From positions 434,001 to 498,000 of the forward strand of contig CAJZBQ010000010.1 in assembly GCA_914767885.1 (NCBI GenBank): a DNA stretch of 64,000 nt, given 5' to 3'. A program made the translations under genes and the position numbers. Below, piece after piece: positions 10,901 to 23,122 of this stretch. The stretch is from Blepharisma stoltei. Its lineage: Eukaryota > Ciliophora > Heterotrichea > Heterotrichida > Blepharismidae. Below the pieces are notes generated by a model, which was not told where the DNA came from, ran no database searches, and worked only from the letters and a program-made list of their open reading frames with translations. The first letter of the stretch is position 1. Each line of letters starts with the position of its first letter.

Positions 10901-13900
10901 GTCTTATAGAGTCAGTTTTGCCACGCCAATATCCAGGCTTAGGAGCCAATAAATCACCACCATAGCAATATGCATTTACTGGGCACTCATTACAATTATT
11001 ATCTGGGCTCAAACTATATTGTCCTTCTTTGCAGTAAATGCATTGATTATTAGATCTATATTCTCCATTAATGCAGTTTCTAGTGCGCAAAATTACTGTT
11101 AGATTCAAACTAATCGAAATGTTACGATTAGAAATTCAAAAGTCTATTGATCCAAAATAAGTTAAATTCATACGAATTTCACTTCCCGGAGCACATAAAA
11201 ACGTCAAATTATTGAATATAATGATGCCCCTGATAGGGTTTACAGCTGAAACTCCATTTATAGTAGAATTTTCAAAAATAGGCCTTAATGAAGCAGAATA
11301 TCCATCGAAACCACCAGTAACTAATTGCTGATTTATATCAATTAAAGCAAAACTAAAGTTCAAAGGATAATCCAACCCACACACTCCATCATAGTAAAGT
11401 GTTGTATCATTATCTAAAGTAAGATCTTCATATTTACCCCCCTATATTTTCACCTATTAAATTTTCCTTTTGAAAAAAACAATTTACTATTTAAAGTACC
11501 TAAAAATTGGAAATTTTACTGATACTTTTTTTACCAATTTGGGCGGATTTAACGAGCCTAACTGGGTGTAAAGCAAGTTTATCCCCGTACTCTGCATGAT
11601 TCTCAGAATATTCATTATCAGACTCTTCTATATTGTTTCCTTCTACGCATAAACTTGCACCAATTTTAGCAGAATTATTGCTAAATATATTTCTAAAAAA
11701 ATAATTTGTCAAACCATTTTTCATACATCTCACATATCCAGCTCCACCCTCAAGAGCCATATTATTTTCAAAAGTTGAATTAAGAATTTGTGCATTACAA
11801 CAATCTAGCAAAAACGCCCCTCCTTTAGATGCAACACTATTATTAATAAATTTGCTGTTTTCTATTTTTGTCACTGAAGTTTCGGTCTATACTTTTTCCT
11901 CTGGACTTTTGTTAATGAGGCATTTCTTGGAGACATTTAGTTGAATTTTTCATTCTTTGTTAGATATTTGATTGAAATTTGAAGGTTTTTTCCGAGGAAA
12001 AATTTCGACCAAATTTCCGAGAAAATGCCTGACTAGTAAATGTCCCGATCAAATAAATGGAGCCGAAGTTTCGTTTTGATTTGTTATTTCTAAAGCTGCT
12101 GCTGATAAATTTGAAGTATTATTATAGAATAAAGAATTCGAAATACTCAAATATTCGTAATTTACAATCTCGAGAAACATAGTATTTATTCCGTTTAAAA
12201 ATGAACAGTCAGTTATAATAATTCTTGTTGTGTTTACTAAGCCCAAGCCTGTATGCAAAGAATTAGAAAAAACTGAATTTTTGAGCTCAATTATATCCTG
12301 ATGCATTGCATAAATAAAGATTGACGATGTCATTATATTGGAATTTTCTATGTATGTCATTTTTGAATTATGGAAAAGAAGCTTCCCATAATTTACAAAT
12401 ATGAGTCCATTTGGAGATGCATAAATAAATCTAAATTCGCAATTATCGAAATATAAAGTGCTGTTTGAAGATATAATAGCGGTTTCAATAGTAGTTTTAG
12501 TTGAGATGAATAGTGATTCTTCCGCTCTGAAAAAACTCGCATTTTGGATATATATTTCAGACTGGCCGGGATTGTATAAAATATTATCTTTAAGAGTAAA
12601 TTGTTTTAATAAAATATTTGAGCCTTGAATGTGCAATATTGGATCATAAAATGCATATAGCGTGGGCACACTTTTAAATTTGCTTATTATTCGGGTTATG
12701 CTCAAAATTTGCATTTCTCACCTTTTATCTGAAAACCCTAATAAAAGTAAATTTTAATTTATTTGGTTAAAATTTACTATTTGAAAATGTTTTGCTAAAA
12801 CCATCTACAACAAGCAAGAATTTGCTTATCCATGGGGAGTCAGCAAGTTGGAGGCTTGTCTCATCATCTTCAAGGAACGAGACAAAAGCGTGCAGGCGCT
12901 ATAATTGCTAACAATGCTAACATTATTGAAAGTAATTGAACCCAGACTTTCAAAAATGAGAACTAGTGGCCCTTCATCAGCAGTATTATTAAAAAATGCA
13001 CAGCTTTCTAAATTAGCTCAAGCAGAATTTTGAAGATATATTAGCAGAAGAGAATTTTCAGAAAAATAGCAATTAATGCAGTTTAATGACCCATCAAAAA
13101 TAGAAATAAGACCATCACCTAAAAAGTTCTGATAAAATATAGTTCCATTAAATAGGTTATTTTGAGCTGAAAATCCATCTGCATACAGCACACATTCATT
13201 ATTCATAAAAATGCTTCCAAAATCTTGATAATTTGCATTATTTTGAATATAAATTGGGTAGTCCGTGTTTTTGTAAAAACTACAATTTTCCGTAATCACG
13301 GTATTATTAAAAAATTGTTCGGATGGCACAGATACATAAGCTACTGCACTTCCTGATTGATGCCTAGAATTTAGAGCGAATATACACTTTTTTATATAAA
13401 ATATTGCATCTTTGCTTGTTTGACTAAATATTATAATTGAACCCTGATTGTTTTGAAAGAAAGTTAAGTTTTTAATTTCAAATAAATGTGTCAGATTATT
13501 AATCCCAATCCCTCCACCTATTTGATCTGATGTTGCATTATAAAAAATGCTGTTTTCAATTAAAACGTCTTCACAATCCTTTAAATAAATTCCTCCTTGA
13601 TAACTGCTGTAAATATTTTCTATATTGATATTATTCAAATGTGCTGATTTTATGTTTGCGAGTGCAATCCCTGCTGCCCAGTCATCATTTCGAGTATTTT
13701 TGATAGTTATGCTTTCGCAAAAAATTTTGTTGCCGTTTACAATATTGATTGGAGCAAATTGACTATTTATATGAAGAAAATCTATTGAAATATTTGAAAT
13801 TAAAGCCTGATTTTTAATATTAAGCATGTAAAGCACAGAAAAAGCTGAGGAGGATGGTGCCATAAGAGTTTCATCAATCATAAAATTTGACACTGAAAAA

Positions 13901-15726
13901 GTATGTATTTCATAACTAAATATCAAGAGTAAAGTAGTCACGCTGCCATTATCATATATTGAAAGAGCACTTGAATTAAAATAAGGAAACACTGTGTTAC
14001 TAAGCTTTAAGTCTTTTATTATATGATTTACACGAAAACCTTTCAAGGTAGCGTTAATATTTCATGCATGATCAAAGAAAAAGCCATATTTAAATAATGA
14101 GGAGTCTATAAGCACATTTTCAGCATTGATGAGAATCATATTATCTGGATCCATTCAATAAGAGTATTCATAAAACACACTGTATAAAAAAAGACTGTTA
14201 CTAATATAGAAATCTTTTATATAAATTTCAAGCGGATAAGTAAATAAATAGCAAAAAATGAGAATATCAGATCCAATCAAGTTAAAAGTATTATTGACAA
14301 TTCTCATTTTTGGGACGATTATCCACTCATAATTATCATTTAAAGCTAGATTAGAAGTTATACTGTCCATATCATAGTATACTGAAACCATAGATCATGT
14401 ATATATTGTGTCAAAGCTGCAATTTTCAAAAATAAATTCGCCACGACAATTATCAACAGAAATCAAAGTTCCACAATAATCAGAAATTAAAGCTGCACCT
14501 CTGCACAATGATAAACTGTTCAAAAAGTTTACATTTGAAAATTTTATTGAGCCAGTATAATTTGCTAATAAAAAGCTTGAAGCAAAATCCATCAGGGAGC
14601 TGAAAAATCCATTGTTTAATTCTACTGTTCCTTTTTCATATACAAAAGTGTTTGGATAGCAGTTTAAATCGCATCTAAGAATTATGACGCCATATAGATT
14701 TCCGCAGTCATAAGCTTTAATATTTTGAAAAGTTGTATTATATAATCTTAAGACTCCACTTTGAGCAAAAATAATTGATTTTAAATTGTATTCCATATTT
14801 TGAAAAGTCGTATTATAAATAAATAATCAATTATACTCTCCAATAGATATAAAGTTGCTAAAAGTGTTAATTGGGCAAACAGTAGCTGTATTAAATACAT
14901 CAGAAAGTTGAATTTCATAAGGCTGAGCTACGGCTTTCCTATCGAATATTATGTTTTGAAAATAAATTCAATATAAAGTTTCAAAATCCATGGTAAATTT
15001 GCTATTTGTGATTTTTAAAGTTGCATGTTGTAATTGATCATTACTGGCTGGTCTAATTATTAGTGAAACAGCTATTGAGCCTATATTAAAATAATCTTCA
15101 TCAATAATGTGAAGCCCAGGCTCAAGCAAAATTTCAATAAATTGATCACATGGATTTTCCAGCGCTTCTGCAAGAGTTTTATAAGGATAATTTTTGGATC
15201 CATTCCTTATTGTGCTTGTTGTATTATAATCAACATACATGCTGCATGGATTCGAAAAAGTTACCATATTAATCAATTCATTTTTACAGTCTTGATCACA
15301 TTCTTGGCAGTCATTTAAGTCAAATTTGCATGCAGGATTATTGCAAGCATCATCACATTTTCCATCACCAAGCATTTCTTCAAAGCAATCTTTTGCACAG
15401 CTCCCACATGCTCCTAAATCATAGCCACATTTTTGAATGTTACATTCTGATTGAATATTACCTTCATCACACTGATTATTCTTTAGCAACTCTAAGGAGC
15501 AGCTGCTCTGTAAAACACAGTCGTAAAGGCAATCACTTGATTTCATCATTTCAGTTTTACTTGCATACATACTTTCGTATGAGTCGTAATTGCAAGCTTC
15601 AATCATGCATGAAGGATTGCAAGCTCCATCTCCAATCTGAATTATTCTTACATATAAAGGATCACAGAGGTTAGAGTAGCAGTCAAAAGCTAAAGAGGAA
15701 GAAAATGTGAGAAAAAAAATAAGCAT
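7971..15726 (-). CDS. Giant LNR / beta-helix / multi-TM membrane protein
   Basis: Starts at ATG 15726 with a signal peptide (MLIFFLTFSSSLAFDC). Residues about 20-150 hold three Lin-12/Notch-type Cys repeats (GDGACNPSC, NNQCDEGN, GDGKCDDAC). A very long Asn/Ser/Ile-rich stretch follows (14900-11450) with a parallel beta-helix look (NSIFYNATSDQIGGGIGINN type turns). Next is a Cys-rich GCC2/GCC3-like segment (CIYCKEGQYSLSPDNNC). Several membrane helices follow, with the block LRFGFIYNGYRKSKFYWEFV common in large ciliate surface proteins. About 2,000 residues remain after removing six inserts. Joins verified in frame: 11437-11551 (RLV-KYED), 12728-12901, SINE 4, SINE 3 and 8347-8673 (LKNI-YLKII). 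Two short frame jumps, near 9970 and 8235, are unresolved. Possible surface or mechanosensory receptor; the function is inference. Confidence 0.75.
8347..8673. mobile_element. IES with a nested giant palindrome
   Basis: TA-bounded insert (8345 and 8672). About 8349-8570 is a near-perfect inverted repeat with roughly 98-bp arms around a short loop near GTGGAAGTCGATGTTC. Each arm itself holds two hairpins: AATTGCCCGAGGATGGCGC with its complement, and AAATGGCCCCACA with its complement. The second hairpin contains a GTTCAATTC word like a tRNA B box. Removal restores the host frame. Confidence 0.75.
9358..9797 (+). mobile_element. SINE-like retroelement copy 3
   Basis: Target duplication GCTACT(G/A)TTAGTCA at 9344-9357 and 9798-9811. 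The head is AATAAAATGGTTCAG and the tail CTAAGTAACTAATTAAGTAA. It is clearly related to copy 5 read inverted (GACCCTTAGGCGGAACACGC, ATAGAAGGCTTGG, CGGGCTGACC). Excision joins LIVA to VIKN in the giant protein. Confidence 0.8.
10313..10699 (+). mobile_element. SINE-like retroelement copy 4
   Basis: Target duplication CTAGC(A/C)CTACTA at 10301-10312 and 10700-10711. The head is AAAATGGTGACGTGACGG and the tail TTTTAACTAATTAATTAA. It lies at the junction of the Cys-rich segment and the first membrane helix of the giant gene; removal joins RLVGL to GICTILVV. Confidence 0.75.
11437..11551. mobile_element. 115-bp family C-like IES
   Basis: TA-bounded. On the minus strand its left edge reads CCAAATTGGTAAAAAAAG, with AAAATTTCCAATTTTTAGG further in, resembling the family C end. 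Its right edge is AATATAGGGGGG. Excision gives PVRLVKYEDLTL with no frame change, and its TAG/TAA codons disappear from the gene. Confidence 0.7.
11876..12064. mobile_element. 189-bp insert between 9-bp direct repeats
   Basis: GAAGTTTCG occurs at 11876-11884 and 12065-12073. The insert between them carries in-frame TAG. Removing one repeat plus insert joins NQNETS to VTKIENS in frame. The repeat contains no TA, unlike most inserts here. Confidence 0.6.
12728..12901. mobile_element. 174-bp IES
   Basis: TA at 12726 and 12900/12902. The insert holds a stop on the minus strand (TPHG then TAA). Excision gives SNYKRWEMQIL in one frame, with W from TGA. Part of it (GTCAGCAAGTTGGAGGCTTG) is GC-richer, like the retroelements. 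Confidence 0.55.
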
Positions 15727-16264
15727 CCCTATTTATTTACAATTATTTAAAAATTGTAGAGAAAATTACTTAAATATATGTTTCAATAAATTTATTTAAG
15801 CTCATTAATTATTAGTAAATAAAATTTATATCAGTTTCTCAACTGTATTATGTCTCAGTAAATCTTATAAATATTTTAAAAGAAAGTCTATTAAGAAAAG
15901 ATCATGATGATAAGACGTAATACAATAAAATTGCATGAAGATGAATTAGAATTAAAATATATATATTGCCAATTTATATTTCTGTTATAGGTGCTTTACC
16001 TAGACTTTATTTTTATAAATAAAAAATAGCAATAATAAACTGCAACATCCTTTTCTTAGATTTTTAAATAATGACTCTTAATTTTTAAAAATTAAAAATT
16101 ATCTTGAAATAATAAAATTTCAAATTCATTCCCAAACTCTATTAAATTTATTTTGCTAGTAATCAAATACTTAAATAACACAAAAAATGGAAATTAAAAT
16201 TCTGTTCATATCTATGGCAAAATTTCAGTGAGATTAATTAAAATATTTATTTATTATAATTATA
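15727..16264. other. AT-rich intergenic stretch
   Basis: Divergent spacer between the giant gene and the next plus-strand gene. There are no open frames, no RNA gene and no clear repeat apart from AAAAAATGGAAATTAAAATT near 16181, which is similar to a family C inner word. Confidence 0.5.
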
Positions 16265-16897
16265 ATGAAAAATTGTTCTTTTAGTAATTCTAATGCGCAT
16301 CATACTTGCCGAATATCATCGGCGAATCTTTATTATCAAAGGAATATTAAAAAAGAAATTAAAAATACTACGGGACTGCAAACATTGAAGAAGTTATCTA
16401 AAAAAAATGAAAGGAAAGTATTTGCTAATAAAGAAAAATCTCTAGCTGATTCATGAGCAAGAAAAATGGGCTATTATTTTAATAAGGAATCACTAAAAAT
16501 TAAAACTTATGAATACATGAAAATTACTAAAAAATTGCTTGAAATTTATAAGAAATATAGCAGGAAATTCAAGAAATTTGAAAAATTTGAAAAATTTGAA
16601 GCAGTTAGTAGAATAAGTGATGAATTTCTTATCTTTTTGCCTCTAATTGACAATAGATTTAGTAATAGCCCAAATAATTATAAAAATGGCCCTTTGCCAT
16701 ACAGAAAACACCAGACGGAGATATTAAACTTCTTAATAAAGAATTATTTTCAGACAAGAGGGTGAAATGAGTGTAAAAAAAGAACTGGTTGGTTTGAGAG
16801 AGAGAAAAAAGCTGAAAATGTAAATTTGACTCATAATAGCAGATTAAAATTTAGAAAACCTGAAGAAGCAATTTATCAGTTTCTTATTCATTATTAA
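16265..16897 (+). CDS. Hypothetical basic protein, paralogue of the 19216 gene
   Basis: 210 residues with two TGA Trp codons (SLADSWARKM, TRGWNECKKR). Lys-rich and helical, with a run of FKKFEKFEKFEKFE-type repeats near residue 105. The C-terminal block CKKRTGWFERERKK followed by KFRKPEEAIYQFL matches CKKTKKRC followed by KFTEAKEAVYNYL in the gene at 19216, so the two appear to be a diverged pair. No known domain is recognised; the basic content suggests nucleic-acid binding (inference). Confidence 0.55.
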
Positions 16898-17289
16898 TTT
16901 TTCAGACTGGATGTGAAATTAATTATATTAAGCAATAGACGATTTACGCAGTTATGCTTTATCATTTTGAAAATTAAACTATACAAGGAGTAAGATGCTT
17001 TGCTAAATTATTTACTTAAATATCTTAGTTAGCAAATAATCAGATAGAGTCATTTCCCAACTTGAACTCTTATATTTTCTTTAATTTTAAAATTGATAAG
17101 CCAGTGCTTTTTGCTATCTTATGTTTTTCCTGTGAGGCAAGATCCCCACGAGTCTTTATTTTTCCTCAAAATGGAAAAAATTGGCTTCATTTCACTTTTT
17201 TTCTTGGTTTTAAGTTCATCAATATCGAAATGGTTTTAAAATGGAAAAAGTTCGTTTTGAGTTCAATTAATTTGTAACAGCTAAAGCAT

Positions 17290-18810
17290 AATATAAATGA
17301 TCGCTTTCTCAGCACTTAATATCAAGATTGCTTACTAAATATAAACTCCCATAAATATATGTACAGCTTAAAATAGAAAACATATAGTCTGCTATTAAAG
17401 GTAAAAACCAAAAACAATAAAATACACAAAGTTGCGATTAATTTACTTTTCATCAATTTTCGCTTTCTTTTATATGCCGCAATTAATGACTAAAAAATGG
17501 CTGCAGTTGCTCCTAGGGAACCGGAAGAGCTACTATCATGATCGTTTTTTGAAATATATTGTTTTATATGAATCTTGGTCGTTAGTATCCATTAAATAGC
17601 TATCAATTTATACTATATTTGTAGGAACTTCTCCTGGATATTCTTGACGAGATAATCAGAAATCTATATAAACAGTCAATTTAGCTTGAGTCTTGCTACA
17701 AGCACAATCATTTGTAAATAATTTATCAAAATAAGGATGTATATTGAGATTGTAGATTTAGGTTCTAAGCAGCTTTCAAAGAAAAATAAGCTATGAAAGC
17801 AATTGAAAAATTTAAGGCTATAAAAATAGCAATATGTTCAGTAGCACTTGCACCTCGATCATCTAGAACTTTTTGCATTTATTTCTTCCAGATATAATAA
17901 TATTTTATCGAGGTTATGTATGGATATTACAATAAAGTTCAAGCCTCACGGTCAATTAGAAAAATAGCAGAAAACCATAGGCCAGATATATTTGCCTTTC
18001 AAAAAGGTAACTACAAATCGCAACAGATTTTTCTTGCGGGGATTACAGGACCCTCTGAAACTCCATACGAAGGTGGAATATTTTATATCTCAGTTTTCCT
18101 TCCCAGCAACCATAATAATTACAAGTTCCAGTTCCTTACCAAAATTTTGCACCCAAATATAAGCGAGGATGGAACATTTCAGATAGAAATGCCCAGTAAA
18201 GCCAAAGAAGATATTGAAGATGGGCTTATATGAATAATCGAACTTTTGAAGAAACCAAAATGGGAATTAGCCACTAATAAAGAATTAGTACTAATTTATA
18301 AAGAAAATGAAGAGATATACTTTTCTTATGTTAAAGAAGCTGCAGTTATGTATGCGATTTAATCATTTTTAAATAGAGAAAATAAATAAATTTTTTCTAG
18401 ATCATGAATATTTATCATCATATAGTTTTGCAGATATTTCCTCTGTATCCTTCAGCACATTCTCCAATCAAAGAAATGCATTTATTGCTATCTTTTAGTC
18501 ATCCCTTGCAGATGTTTCCTAGAAATGAGGAGGAGGTGCCCCCAAAGACCAGATAATCTATGGCTTTGTTAACATCACAGGACTAGACCTCATCCACGAG
18601 CAAGAATTTGTGATTATCGGCCTGGAAGAAATCATCAAACACAGAGGCGTTCGCCTAAGCTGAGCAAGCAGTTTACCTTAGGTAGCCCGTTGAATACGGT
18701 ATCTCCGATTTGATTTTAGATTACTTTGATTGGATCGCAAGTATTAGGATTCCAATCAAAAGCTAAAGCTGCAAATACTTGAATGAAAAAGATAGACATT
18801 ATAATACTTA
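17290..18810 (-). pseudogene. Decayed fragments of a giant-gene paralogue
   Basis: Pieces resemble the minus strand of the giant gene in C-to-N order. 17290-17480 parallels the ISTCMDIYGELY/SNLDIKCW membrane region at 9170-9330. 18420-18520 parallels the Cys-rich GCC segment at 10780-10880. 18730-18800 parallels the signal peptide (ATTCCAATCAAAAGCTAAAG against GCAGTCAAAAGCTAAAG). All frames are broken. A GC-richer insert of unknown type sits at about 18525-18715. Confidence 0.5.
17916..18362 (+). CDS. E2-like (UBC-fold) protein lacking the catalytic Cys
   Basis: 148 residues with one TGA Trp. The UBC-fold signature is present: FLAGITGPSETPYEGGIFYI, a following strand, then KILHPNISEDGTFQIEM and a C-terminal helix. 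In active E2 enzymes the region after HPNI is G-x-I-C-L; here it reads DGTFQIEM, with no Cys. It would therefore be a UEV-type non-catalytic ubiquitin- or E2-binding protein if expressed. It is embedded among relics of the giant-gene paralogue, so it could itself be a decaying gene. There are no stops other than TAA at the end. Confidence 0.55.
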
Positions 18811-19215
18811 TACACTTAAGCGAAATATGTAGAAAAATATAATATGAAATGTTGAGATATATAAGCTAGATTATATATATTAGCCATTTACCCTATATGC
18901 GAAATTCTAAAGTTTAATTAATAAAGAAAATTTACAGTGTTTTTAAATAAACAATTGCATAAACTATTCGCTTTTATATATCAAAAAATGATATAAGTAG
19001 CATTTAATTGCATATTTTTAAAGTTTGAAAAGAATTCCTGTTTGAATATATGAAGAAAGTTTTAAAGGCTAATAAGATTCCTAAGAGTTGAGTTTACATA
19101 GATGATAATAAATTTCATTTAAAAAATTTTATATTATCTTTGATATTGCAAAATACCACTTTTCGATATAATAAGATTACTTATTTTTAACTTAAAATGC
19201 AATCACTTCTGATAA

Positions 19216-19833
19216 ATGAAAAATGGTGATTATTATACCTATAAAGAAGCTAATAAGCCAAACGCCCATCATTTTGCCAGAAATATTACAAATGAAATTA
19301 AAAGTGTCAAATTGAAAAAGTCAAAACGGATTGAACTAAAAACAGAGAAGGAAACTCTCTTTATTGAAAAACAAAAATCATCAATTATATGGTTAGATGA
19401 TTTCAGTAATTCTTCAAATTCAATAAAAACAAACTATAATAAATTTCAGCAGCATTTCTGAACAAAAAACTTTAAATACACAGATAACTCAGAAGCTTTC
19501 ATTAATATTTGCAAAAAGCAAAGTAGAAAGCAGAAAATTTTATTGAATTATCCAATGGTTAAGCAAATCAATAAAGAATGAGGTGAATTTTTTTTTTCAT
19601 TTGAAATGAATTATAAATGATACAAACAAATAATTGCTATTTTTCAATATATTGTAGTAAAGTATTTTCGAAATTTCAAAAGGGCTCAAAATTGGAGAGG
19701 AAAGAAAGAATGAAAGATTGGTTGCAAAAAAACCAAAAAACGATGTTTGCTGAATGGTTTAACAAAATTTACTGAGGCAAAAGAAGCAGTTTATAATTAT
19801 TTGAAATGAAATCCATTTAAACCAAAGATTTAA
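19216..19833 (+). CDS. Hypothetical basic protein, paralogue of the 16265 gene
   Basis: 205 residues, start MKNGDYYTYKEANKP, with six in-frame TGA Trp codons (for example KEWGEFFFS, NYKWYKQII, KKEWKIGC, YLKWNPF). Lys-rich. The C-terminal block resembles the gene at 16265. No annotated family comes to mind. Spacing to neighbours is several hundred AT-rich bases with no features. Confidence 0.55.
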
Positions 19834-20142
19834 GGATATCGTTTCCCAATTGGTATTAATTTAGTTATTTCAAGTTATAACATACAAAAGCATTTTTAAT
19901 ATGATATTAAGTATTTTATAATAATATAGAGAATGGCTAAAAACTCTAGCATTAATATTTTCATCCTTGCAAGTTTAAGATTTCTCATCAATTTTAATTA
20001 GGTAAGCAATCATTTTAATTAGCCAGATAATGCATTTTAGCATCAAGTTCACATAAATAAATTAAGATGAGCATTAAATTAATATTTCAAAAGGTCACTG
20101 CACTTGACTTCGATTGAAATAAATAATTAACTTAATTAAGAA

Positions 20143-21018
20143 ATGGAAAGAAATCAAATGTAACTTCCAAATAGGACAGCTGAATTGCTTTACCAGAACA
20201 ATCAAAAGCTTCGCAAAGAATATGCAGAGCTAAAAGAACAATATAACAAAATTATCGTTAAATCAACTCCAAAATCCAAAACTTACAATATTAAGCTATC
20301 TAAAAGTCAGCCAAAATCACACTCTGAAATCACTAGAAAGATCTTCAGAACCTTTGAAAATGAAATTGGATTCCTTGGAAGAAGGCTCTCCGCTCCAAAA
20401 GATATCGACATCGAATACAAACTAGAAGTACAAATAAGAGATCTCCAAAAAAGGCTTAATTCTCTTAAAAAGGAAAACGAAAAACTTAACAAAGCAACAC
20501 TTCAAATTAAAGACACAGAATTAATTATCACAAATCCAGAGCATGAAATACAAAAAGAAATCAATCAAATTAATAAAAAAATCAAAAAAACTGAATCAGA
20601 AACCGACAAAGATAGAAAAATGATCGATGAATACATAGAAAAAATTCCTGGTTTAGAGCAAAAAGCTGAGAAACTTAAAGGAAAATTAAGTCTGTATAAA
20701 GAAAGAAATGATGAAAAAGTAAAAAAATTTGATGATATGAGCAAAAAATTCGAAATTATAATGAATAGTTGAAAAGCAAATGTAGCGAAATATCAGCAGA
20801 AAATAAAAGAAATGGAAGAGGAAGAATCCAAAATCAGAGAAAAGGTGATAGGAATAAAGACAAAGGTTTTTAAAAAGGATCAACAAATGAGATTGCTTCA
20901 TATGACACGTGATGAATTGATATCGATGAAAAATTCACCAGATAAGCCAGATGATGGGCTATTTCATCCTGATGTTAATTTTTTGTACAAGCCATCAGTA
21001 AATGCTCTTTATATATAA
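20143..21018 (+). CDS. Coiled-coil protein, 286 aa, with a 15-nt intron
   Basis: The start ATG at 20143 is reached only by removing the 15-nt intron 20160-20174 (GTAACTTCCAAATAG), giving MERNQMTAELLYQNNQKL. Residues about 15-40 and 95-210 form strong heptad coiled coils. A TGA Trp (NSWKANVAKYQQK) continues the frame to TAA at 21018. The C-terminal 90 residues are repeated at 23385-23655 as a broken copy. It is convergent with the kelch pseudogene next door. A cytoskeletal or ciliary role is only inference. Confidence 0.75.
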
Positions 21019-21108
21019 TTATTGTCTTTTAAGAGGAAAAGAATATACTCAAAGGCACAAGTTTGTCTGAAAAAATAATATTTTTAACTTTCTAGAATTA
21101 TTAGCTTA

Positions 21109-23122
21109 TTAAATTTTTTTAACCTTTATGTTTTTTAAGCTAAACTTGTAGCAGTGCATACCATGAGATTCTTGCAAACTTATAAGTGCAGATCCTTTAT
21201 TATAAGTTATCGAACTAATTGGATTAACACTATAGCCACAAGTGCTAATTTTATTCCATATATATTCATTTCCTTTTTCACTTTCATAGCTTGCCCCATC
21301 ACTTTGAAGTATATAAATTCTCTGTTTAAGCTTAAATAGTATTTTAGTACAGTAAACAGTATTTGATAATAACACTTCATAGTTATTTGCTTGAATAGAA
21401 TATTTATATAAGTGATAATGGTGAAATCCAGATAATAAAATTGAGCCTTTAAATACGATGCAAGAACAATAATAAGCGGCAACTGGAAGATTTGTAAGGT
21501 CTTTTCAACTGTTTTCTTCCAAATCGAATTTTCTTGCTGAATTTAATATATCATGGCCCGTTGTACATCGCCCGAAAACATAGACACAATTGTTATGATA
21601 TACAGCTCCTGAAGCAATGCTGGGAAGTCCATCAGGTAAAGATCTTTTAAGAGTTTTTGATTTTAGATCTATTATGTACGTAGCTCCTGAAAGTTGTTGA
21701 CCGCCTCCATAGCAAAACAATTCATTATTTGGGAACTTAGTTATGCATGTACCACTGCTTAATGGAATTGGAGTGACAATGCGAGTTGAATATTTACTAT
21801 GAGTCTTTGGATCATAAGTTTACAAAATGGTGTGATTTTGGTCTCTATTAACTCCATAAATACATTTATTCTCAACAGAGAACTCTTCAATAAGTCGTCC
21901 AGCTTATCTGAAATTTCATTGTATATTGCAATATAATTTTCAACTTCTATATAATGGCTTGCATCGATCTTGCAATGAGACTTTTCTCAATATTAAATTT
22001 TTTTAAAAGTTTAGTCTTCATCTTTTTAAATTTAGGCAAATTCTCAAATGAAGAGTAATATTCACTTGAATAATTTTCAAGTTTAATTTTCAATTCTGAA
22101 ATTTGTGCTGCTTTTTTAACGAGTTTTTCATTTTCTTTTGGCTGAGCCAGAATATTTTCATTTTTGTTATTTAGAATCAATTCATGAAGTTTTTTATTTT
22201 CATTTTTCATAAGCTTAAATTTTTCTTTTAGCTTGTCCAATTTCTCAGACATCAACATTTCTTTTGAATTTAATTTTGATAATTGGTCTTTCATTTGAAT
22301 TTTCAGTGTTTAATTAAATTTTCTACTTTCCTTTCGGCAATTAATTAGATTAACCTCTCCATATCTTTATTTATCTCCGTGCAGGAGCTGGTCGTTTTAT
22401 TACAATCTATTTTTGGAAATAAATTTTTTAAATTTTCTAACTTCTTTTTAATTAGAATAAAAAATCCTGATCCAATGAAACGGGTTGAATTTTTTCTATA
22501 AAACTATTTAAAAATTCCAAATTTATATTTTCAAAAATTAATCTATTTAATGTGAAAGCTTTTAAATATATTCTACATTTACTTTTTCATTAAATAAGGT
22601 TTAAATAGTATTTTTCATCTATAAAATTTCCTATCGAAGAAAAAATTTGTTCGAATTTAAAGGGGTTAATTTACCAAAAATGGAAATTTTACAATATTTT
22701 GTTCCAATTTAAAGAAGGGATAAGGCGTTTTGAGGATCATGAAATAAAGACTGCAATCCCATATTATTTTCGCATTCAGAAATTTTCTGTGAATTGATTA
22801 ATTTGCTTATCATTTTTTCAATTTTTTCAATTCTACAATTAATTTGAAAAATATTTTTGGAGTCTCTAAAGCTACAGTCTAGAATTTTTTTCATCTCTTT
22901 TTGGTAATCTTCTTTTTCTTTGGTGAGTCAAAGAATCATCTCTCATCTTGGAATTTCATTTGGCTTAGCAAAGATAATCTCTGAGTCAATTGAAGGTTCT
23001 GAAGTACGCAGGCTGCAATGTGGTAGATTTTCTAGCTTTAAAGAATCAGATGAAATCAACTCTCAATCATGCCCAATTTTCTGACTGCAATTTGTAGAAT
23101 CAGAACTCTTAAAGTCTTCCAT
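21109..23122 (-). pseudogene. Coiled-coil/kelch gene, copy A, decayed
   Basis: Homologous along its length to the intact copy at 23735-25390. Relative to that copy it carries an in-frame TAA near 22343 (TTAATCTAATTA in place of TTGATAGAATCA) and one-base deletions near 22308, 21975 and 21897, which break the frame. An extra block of about 107 bp lies near 22795-22905. It is also interrupted by the family C element 22440-22722. The kelch half (FCYGGGQQLSGATYIIDLKS) remains open. Decay suggests a redundant duplicate. Confidence 0.75.
22440..22722. mobile_element. Family C MITE copy 2, defined by paralogue comparison
   Basis: The intact paralogue reads TTTCTAAGGCATTTTGAGG where this copy reads TTTCTAA, insert, TAAGGCGTTTTGAGG. 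The insert is therefore about 283 bp with a TAA repeat at each side. Its right end (inverted: CCCTTCTTTAAATTGGAAC) is the family C terminus. Confidence 0.85.

Noticed and set aside
17062-17277. 71-codon hydrophobic frame
   Set aside because: AT-rich random frame next to relic DNA; Phe/Ile/Lys composition without motif.
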